From: GCA-2746795 sp964643965
GTDB lineage: Bacteria > Chloroflexota > Anaerolineae > Promineifilales > Promineifilaceae
Length of the DNA stretch: 6,024 nt
Direction: 5' to 3'
Assembly (NCBI GenBank): GCA_964643965.1
Contig: CAZXVH010000175.1
Span: forward strand, 1 to 6,024
The notes beneath the pieces were generated by a model that saw only the letters and a list, made by a program, of their open reading frames with translations, was not told where the DNA came from and searched no databases. Shown in pieces: positions 5,279 to 6,024 of this stretch. Position 1 is the first letter of the stretch. The number at the start of each line of letters is the position of its first letter. A program made the position numbers and the translations under genes.

Positions 5279-5758
5279 ATGACAACCATTCGTACAGATT
5301 TCACCGATGGGGTGAAGGCTATCTTGCCCATTCAACTGGGCGTGATTCCCTTTGCCTTGATTGCGGGCGTATCAGCCGTGAGCGTGGGCATGACTGAAAT
5401 ACAGGGCATCGGCATGTCGCTGATTGTGCTGGCGGGTGCGTCGCAGTTGGTGGCGATTCAACTCATCGGCCTCAATGCGCCTCTGTTCATCATTTGGACT
5501 TCCACGTTTTTCATCAACCTGCGTTTTTTGATGTACAGCGCCTCGTTGGGTACGCATTTAGGAAAACTTCCGCTCCGCTGGAAGTTTTTACTCAGCTACA
5601 TGATCACCGACCAGGCGTATGGCATCTCGGTGGTGGAATTTGGTGAACATCCCGAGCGGGCGCATAAACATTGGTTCTATTTGGGAACGGCCGTTACCAT
5701 GTGGCTGGTGTGGATGGGATGCACCATCATTTTGAATCCCTGCCTCCTAAAAAGATAG
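5279..5758 (+). pseudogene. azlC: AzlC-family permease, C-terminally truncated
   Basis: The N-terminal two thirds match AzlC, the large subunit of the AzlC/AzlD branched-chain amino acid exporter. They show GVKAILPIQLGVIPFALIAG (11-30), the AGASQ motif (52-56), INLRFLMYSASLG (79-91) and ITDQAYGIS (109-117), with about four membrane helices. AzlC proteins are usually about 230-250 aa; this one stops at 159, shortly after the helix start TAVTMWLVW. The last residues (GCTIILNPCLLKR) do not look like the family, and no other frame downstream continues it, so about 70-80 residues seem deleted rather than shifted. No azlD partner follows. No Shine-Dalgarno is visible before ATG 5279, though the N-terminus fits the family. 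It is likely a decayed gene; a short functional form is less likely. The symbol denotes the family. Confidence 0.8.
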
Positions 5759-5782
5759 CTGGCAGGCAGCACCTTTCTTATC

Positions 5783-5813
5783 AAGCGGTTACCGATACGG
5801 TAGCCGCTTTTTT
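5783..5813 (+). terminator. Rho-independent terminator after the azlC fragment
   Basis: AAGCGGTTACCG and CGGTAGCCGCTT pair over 12 bp with one G-U wobble around an ATA loop, followed directly by six T (5808-5813) and then ATTT. The opposite strand has no T-tract, so it works on + strand transcripts. It lies 25 bases after the stop of the azlC fragment and separates it from the gene that begins near 5839. Confidence 0.9.
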
Positions 5814-5838
5814 ATTTCCCAACTCTCCTGCAAACCAG

Positions 5839-6024
5839 ATGGCGGTGGACGATTACCAACGCATCCTGGAAACGGCCGATACCCTCTGCCGCCAGTTGGG
5901 CTACCGGGAAGTAGTAAAGCTAACACCACCCGATGTCACCCTTTCCGACATGGGTTTGTACTGGGCGGCCGAGCCGGAGCCTCATGCTCAGCTTGATGCG
6001 AAACTGGAGACCATTGTCATTCAT
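5839..6024 (+). CDS. Unrecognised gene, 3' partial
   Basis: An open frame runs from ATG 5839 to the right edge (62 codons) with no stop. The residues look like a real protein: an amphipathic helix (DDYQRILETADTLCRQLGY), then a strand and Pro-rich turn (REVVKLTPPDVTLSDMG), then LYWAAEPEPHAQLDAKLETIVIH. No clear ribosome binding site precedes the ATG. The same frame is open further upstream, but that part crosses the terminator at 5783-5813, so a start after the terminator is preferred. GTG 5845 is an alternative. One near-copy of the decamer (AACGGCCGAT, 5871-5880) lies inside. No family is recognised from this fragment. Confidence 0.6.
   Translation, partial: MAVDDYQRILETADTLCRQLGYREVVKLTPPDVTLSDMGLYWAAEPEPHAQLDAKLETIVIH

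Larger units (their letters stand above)
590..5695. repeat. Eleven dispersed exact copies of the palindromic decamer AACGGCCGTT
   Basis: Exact copies begin at 590, 1155, 1348, 1917, 2652, 3518, 3706, 4209, 4473, 4769 and 5686. One-mismatch forms occur at 861 (GACGGCCGTT), 2301 (ACCGGCCGTT, repeated at 2456) and 2844 (ATCGGCCGTT). In coding regions the copies are read in all three phases: as Asn-Gly-Arg, as Thr-Ala-Val, and as Lys/Glu-Arg-Pro-Phe/Leu. Protein sequence therefore does not explain them. Confidence 0.95.

Noticed and set aside
5719..5838. Upstream in-frame extension of the last partial gene
   Set aside because: The frame is open but crosses the strong terminator at 5783-5813 and encodes residues unlike a protein core (HHHFESLPPKK).

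Overview
The window looks like a metagenome-assembled bacterial scaffold, most likely from the Chloroflexota (Anaerolineae or a related class). That placement is an inference. It rests on Thr/Pro-rich linkers behind membrane anchors, lipoprotein-like proteins with WD40-type (PD40) repeats, an actinobacterial/chloroflexal style of citrate synthase C-terminus, and a very dense palindromic decamer, AACGGCCGTT. I see no rRNA, tRNA or CRISPR array. All convincing genes are on the + strand.

Positions 1-4244 hold a run of closely spaced genes for envelope proteins. First is the 3' part of a large, probably exported protein. It has a duplicated N-terminal domain with a Cys pair in each copy, followed by beta-propeller-like repeats. 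Next is a membrane-anchored protein with an extracytoplasmic beta-type domain, broken in this assembly by 100 N. A possible small hydrophobic peptide follows. Then come a 247-aa protein with two N-terminal membrane helices, a small lipoprotein with three Cys-framed repeats, and a 76-aa single-span protein that is probably cut short. Two of the junctions use the same 8-base start/stop overlap, ATGAATAA, which suggests translational coupling. No member has a function I can name, so this may be an undescribed envelope gene cluster.

Positions 4229-4609 are a scar. A 98-bp foldback element resembling a MITE sits at the end of the 76-aa gene. Directly after it lies the C-terminal remnant of a citrate synthase gene with a frameshift. 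A hairpin made of octamer repeats follows and runs up to the ribosome binding site of the next gene.

Positions 4610-6024 hold an intact SAM-dependent O-methyltransferase gene, a perfect 15-bp-arm palindrome, and an azlC-type permease gene that lacks its last third. A rho-independent terminator and the start of an unrecognised gene that leaves the window complete the region.

The strongest signals are at the DNA level. There are eleven exact copies of AACGGCCGTT, spread over all three codon phases. A 55-bp palindromic element forms the C-terminus of the first gene, and base changes in its arms preserve two small hairpins. Two further palindromes share a TTTAA-type centre. The N gap is flanked by an exact 55-bp duplication that looks like an assembly artefact: collapsing it restores one continuous 184-aa reading frame.
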